Origin: Bacteroidales bacterium | Lineage (GTDB): Bacteria; Bacteroidota; Bacteroidia; Bacteroidales; UBA932 | Direction: 5' to 3' | Length of the DNA: 64,000 nucleotides | NCBI GenBank assembly: GCA_024401925.1 | Contig: JAKSKD010000007.1 | Coordinates: 1 to 64,000, forward strand | In this document: one piece after another, positions 61,132 through 64,000 of the stretch | How the letters are laid out: every line of letters begins with the position of its first letter | How positions within the stretch are numbered: position 1 is the first letter of the stretch | Made by a program: the position numbers and the translations under genes | Notes under the pieces: model-generated | Databases searched by the model: none | The model's input: only the letters and a program-made list of their open reading frames with translations | Told to the model about the DNA's origin: nothing

Positions 61132-63147
61132 ATGAAACATCTATCATTTTTACTATTTTCAGTCCTTTTCATAGGGCTGGCACCACGCGCAGAAGCGCAA
61201 ATGCCTGATACGACCGGGATTTACGGAGAGAGGAAAGACTCGCTGGAAGCAGCCGTGTTCGTGTCAAGGCAGGCAGGAAATTACCTTTCCAAAGGAAAAG
61301 AGATAAGGACGGAAGTCATCAGTGCCGCAGGTCTTTGCAAAATGGCCTGCTGCAGCCTCGCAGAAAGCTTTGAAAACTCTGCCAGTGTCACAGTCGGCTA
61401 TGCTGATGCCGTCACCGGAGCCCGTCAGATCAGGCTTCTCGGGCAGAACGGAATCTACACCCAGATGCTGGACGAAAACCGTCCGGTAATGCGCGGCCTA
61501 AGTGCCCCGTTCGGGCTTAATTATGTCCCGGGACAGTGGCTGGAGAGCATACAGATTGCCAAAGGAATGACATCCGTCATCAATGGCGTGGAATCCATGA
61601 CCGGCCAGATCAATATGGAGCACCGCAAGCCTACCGACGAAAAGCCTCTCTACATCCAGGCTTCCGCAATGGCGGACACGAAATGCGATCTCAATGTCAT
61701 TTCCTCCCTCCAACTCGATGATATGCAGAAATGGAGCACCGTCATACTGGCTCACGTGGATGGTAATTTCAAGCCTATGGACGGTAACGGGGACGGATTC
61801 ATGGACGACCCGCGCCAGCTCCAGTTCAATTTCGCCAACAGATGGCTCTACTTCAATCCAGGTGGCATCCAAGTGCGTTTCGGAGTCCGGGCAATCAGCG
61901 ACAGCAGGCTCGGAGGCCAGATGGAAACCTTCGGAGAGGACCGTTGGAAGGCGGATATCCTGAACCGCAATCTTAATGGATACGTGAAAGTCGGTTTGCC
62001 GTTGAATGAGGACGGGTCCAAAAGTTTCGCGGTGGTAGCAGACTACACGTACCAGAATATGGAGTCCTCCTACAGCTTTGCACGCAGAAGTTATGATGCC
62101 GGTCAGAACACCGCTTTCGCCAACATCCTCTACCAGGACAACAGTAATGAAGCCCATCACTTCACCGCTGGTATCAGCAACACTTTTGACTTCTACAAAG
62201 AAACCGTTCTGGGGAAGCAGGCATCAGCGCGTCTCAACGACCTCGGCGCTTTCGGGGAATACACATTCCACAGCGGAGACGTGTTCTCAATGATAGCAGG
62301 CCTCAGGGGGGACTGGTATAATCTCGGCGGATTCAGGTTCAGTCCGCGTCTTACTCTTAAATATTCTCCGGACGAGAGCATAGTCCTCAGAGCCAACGGA
62401 GGTCGCGGAATCAGATACAGCGTCCCTCTGGTGGACAATTTCGGAGTGCTTTCCAGCGCAAAGACCATCACCGGAGACTACATCTCCCATCCTCTCGAAG
62501 AGTCCTGGACTTTCGGAGGCAACGCCACTTGGTATATGCCTTTCGACAAGAGCGGCAAGACCTGGCTCAGCGTAGATTATTTCGGCAGCATTTTCACAAA
62601 TCAAGTATTCATTGAGTACACTGATACTGAAATACAGTTCTCTGAGATGAAGGACAGACCTGGCTCATATTCCCGCACACACAACTTTCAGGTGGACTTC
62701 TCCACCGAACCTTTCCGCGGATTCACTGTGACTCTCACCGGGCGCTACACCGATGCCCGTCAGTCCCTCGCCTGTCAGAGTGATGATGTAAAACCTATGA
62801 CGAGCAGATATAAGGGTGTTCTCAACCTTCAGTACGCCACGAGGCTGAACAAATGGATCTTCGATTTCACAGCATCCGTGAACGGGCCTTGCAGAGTATG
62901 GGACTTTATGAAGGGATATGAAGGCGGCTACTCCCCTGTCTTCCCTCTGCTCTACGCCCAGGTCACAAGGCGTTTCAAGGGTTGGGACATATACTTCGGA
63001 GGCGAGAACCTCACGAATTACAGACAACCCAATCCAATTATAGGATATGATGCTCCGTTCGGACCGGACTTCGACGCCAGTTGCGTCTGGGGCCCTGTCA
63101 GCGGAATAAAGATATATGCCGGTTTCCGGTTTACATTATGGAAGTAA
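61132..63147 (+). CDS. TonB-dependent receptor of the metal (copper-type) module
   Basis: Outer-membrane TonB-dependent receptor, 671 residues, without the N-terminal CarboxypepD_reg domain that the large receptor at 30787 has. After the signal peptide (EAQ-type cleavage at about 22) the plug carries the distinctive CKMACCSLAESFENSASVTV motif and VMRGLSAPFGLNYVPG, which mark a Bacteroidota subfamily linked to copper or other soft metals. The barrel ends in FRFTLWK. Flanked by a Cys/His-rich exported protein upstream and an HMA protein downstream, it forms a compact metal acquisition or buffering locus; the metal itself is not shown. Confidence 0.85.
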   Translation: MKHLSFLLFSVLFIGLAPRAEAQMPDTTGIYGERKDSLEAAVFVSRQAGNYLSKGKEIRTEVISAAGLCKMACCSLAESFENSASVTVGYADAVTGARQIRLLGQNGIYTQMLDENRPVMRGLSAPFGLNYVPGQWLESIQIAKGMTSVINGVESMTGQINMEHRKPTDEKPLYIQASAMADTKCDLNVISSLQLDDMQKWSTVILAHVDGNFKPMDGNGDGFMDDPRQLQFNFANRWLYFNPGGIQVRFGVRAISDSRLGGQMETFGEDRWKADILNRNLNGYVKVGLPLNEDGSKSFAVVADYTYQNMESSYSFARRSYDAGQNTAFANILYQDNSNEAHHFTAGISNTFDFYKETVLGKQASARLNDLGAFGEYTFHSGDVFSMIAGLRGDWYNLGGFRFSPRLTLKYSPDESIVLRANGGRGIRYSVPLVDNFGVLSSAKTITGDYISHPLEESWTFGGNATWYMPFDKSGKTWLSVDYFGSIFTNQVFIEYTDTEIQFSEMKDRPGSYSRTHNFQVDFSTEPFRGFTVTLTGRYTDARQSLACQSDDVKPMTSRYKGVLNLQYATRLNKWIFDFTASVNGPCRVWDFMKGYEGGYSPVFPLLYAQVTRRFKGWDIYFGGENLTNYRQPNPIIGYDAPFGPDFDASCVWGPVSGIKIYAGFRFTLWK

Positions 63148-63160
63148 AGTACATAACGAT

Positions 63161-63478
63161 ATGAAAAAAACATTTGCAATCTTGGCGGCAGCCATCCTTT
63201 CAGCAGCATTGCTGACCTCAGGAAAACCAGTTGACAAACGTCAGGTAACTTTCGTCACTTCAATCGAATGCAAGAAATGTGTCGAGAAAGTGAGGGAGAA
63301 TATGTCTTTCGAAAAAGGCGTGGAAGACCTGGAAGTTACTCTTGATGACCAGACCGTGAAAATTACCTACAACACGGCGAAGACCGACACCACAAAACTC
63401 GGTGCCGCCATCCGCAAACTTGGCTATACTGCAAAGGTGGTAAAGGATACTCCTACTCCAGCTTCAAAACGGCCATAA
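63161..63478 (+). CDS. exported heavy-metal-associated (HMA) domain protein
   Basis: Small HMA-domain protein, 105 residues from the ATG at 63161. A signal-like hydrophobic segment (about 4-20) precedes a single HMA fold with the metal-binding CxxC in [11 protein letters not shown] (about 35-45) and [21 protein letters not shown] (within 75-95), typical of CopZ/MerP-like proteins. A periplasmic location implies metal hand-over between the HYC-type protein and the receptor or a P-type pump not in this window. Its last 26 nt overlap the end of the convergent lepA. Confidence 0.85.
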   Translation: MKKTFAILAAAILSAALLTSGKPVDKRQVTFVTSIECKKCVEKVRENMSFEKGVEDLEVTLDDQTVKITYNTAKTDTTKLGAAIRKLGYTAKVVKDTPTPASKRP

Positions 63479-64000
63479 ACGCGCTCTGAGGCACCTGTAC
63501 AGTACCTATCTGGCGCATTCGCTTCTTTCCCTCCTTCTGTTTTTCAAGGAGTTTACGCTTACGGGTGATATCACCGCCATAACATTTGGCGGTTACGTCC
63601 TTGCGTACCTGCTTCACGGTCTCACGTGCAATGATCTTTGCACCTATTGCCGCCTGCACCGGAATATCGAACTGCTGGCGAGGAATGAGGTCCTTGAGCT
63701 TGACGCACATCTTTCGCCCGAAATCATAGGCATTATCCTCGTGTATGAGGGTAGAAAGGGCATCAGCAGGCTCACCGTTCAGAAGTATGTCCAGTTTCAC
63801 GAGACGCGCCTGGCGGAAGCCTATGATATGATAATCAAACGAAGCATAGCCCTTTGAAATGGATTTCAGCTTGTCGTAGAAGTCGAATACAATCTCCGAC
63901 AGAGGCATATCGTAATTGAGCTCAACCCTGTCGGCCGTAATATAGTGCTGACTGACCAGGGTGCCACGCTTGTCGAGGCAAAGCTTCATTATCGGCCCGA
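63453..64000 (-). CDS. lepA: elongation factor 4 LepA, C-terminal part (runs off the window)
   Basis: C-terminal domain of LepA/EF4, the ribosome-associated back-translocation or biogenesis GTPase. The visible 182 codons or so cover [20 protein letters not shown] (EFG-V/EF4 region), [12 protein letters not shown], the [15 protein letters not shown] motif and the EF4-specific CTD with [20 protein letters not shown] (about the last 50 residues). The GTPase domain lies beyond base 64000. The gene's end overlaps the convergent HMA gene by 26 nt, so the two 3' ends are encoded on both strands. Confidence 0.95.
   Translation of the reverse strand, partial: GPIMKLCLDKRGTLVSQHYITADRVELNYDMPLSEIVFDFYDKLKSISKGYASFDYHIIGFRQARLVKLDILLNGEPADALSTLIHEDNAYDFGRKMCVKLKDLIPRQQFDIPVQAAIGAKIIARETVKQVRKDVTAKCYGGDITRKRKLLEKQKEGKKRMRQIGTVQVPQSAFMAVLKLE

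Noticed and set aside
1-64000. CRISPR arrays, rRNA, tRNA, tmRNA and complete insertion sequences
   Set aside because: No regularly spaced repeats, no cloverleaf-like spacers and no transposase with terminal inverted repeats were found; spacers are mostly under 120 nt. Short RNAs could still be missed by eye.

Overview
This 64 kb window is chromosomal DNA from a member of the Bacteroidota, most likely order Bacteroidales. The supporting signs are promoters with the TAnnTTTG -7 element in front of many genes, an almost complete lack of Shine-Dalgarno reliance, and lineage-typical genes: gldH next to a PSP1/RicT gene and holB, BACON-domain lipoproteins, DUF2723 and DUF4271 membrane proteins, an Oar-like TonB-dependent receptor, and a HYC-type metal module. 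Genus cannot be fixed from the sequence alone. Most of the window is housekeeping DNA with short spacers. Accessory DNA is limited to about 7.4-11.9 kb, 16.4-16.95 kb, 26.5-34.1 kb and 35.57-40.1 kb.

Layout, left to right. 0-7 kb: tandem deoxynucleoside kinases facing an MBL hydrolase-uvrA-nucleoside kinase-EamA transporter operon. 7-12 kb: secreted and lipoprotein unknowns, a TPR lipoprotein regulator and a DUF4143 ATPase. 12-16.4 kb: K+/H+ antiporter, recO-rdgB, and a divergent S41 protease. 16.4-24.5 kb: orphan higA with a broken higB, rsgA, then prenyl synthase-U32-rnr-gpmI-manA. 24.5-34.1 kb: a minus-strand block with an M3 dipeptidase, two secreted nuclease-type lipoproteins, an OB-fold/BACON lipoprotein and a large Oar-like receptor, which I interpret as a nucleic-acid scavenging locus. 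34.3-40 kb: metK behind a SAM-II-like riboswitch, a RAYT transposase framed by REP-like palindromes, miaA, smpB, htpG. 40.1-51.9 kb: a long minus-strand run trmB<-gldH<-ricT<-holB<-prenyl synthase<-LOG<-OMP<-trxA<-PII-like<-RND pump<-MFP<-TolC. 52-58.5 kb: lgt-pgk, an rRNA-type methyltransferase and yidD, DUF2723. 58.5-60.7 kb: SUI1-DUF4271-hemD-rnpA. 60.7-63.5 kb: Cys/His-rich secreted protein, metal-type TonB receptor and HMA protein, converging on lepA, which runs off the right edge.

Signals I consider most worth following: (1) a RAYT gene closely bracketed by two 34-bp GGCTACGGC palindromes, with a third inverted copy 3.4 kb away beside a miaA gene fragment; (2) a SAM-II-like pseudoknot leader whose tail runs into the metK start codon; (3) a ~73-bp hairpin element, about 90% identical, placed immediately in front of both uvrA and ricT; (4) five of the seven divergent gene pairs share a symmetric promoter design, CAAAnnTA - 10 to 14 bp - TAnnTTTG, often with a start codon 4-8 nt from the -7 element (predicted leaderless mRNAs); (5) decayed HigBA modules at two sites; (6) the receptor/OB-lipoprotein/NUC nuclease/EEP nuclease locus.
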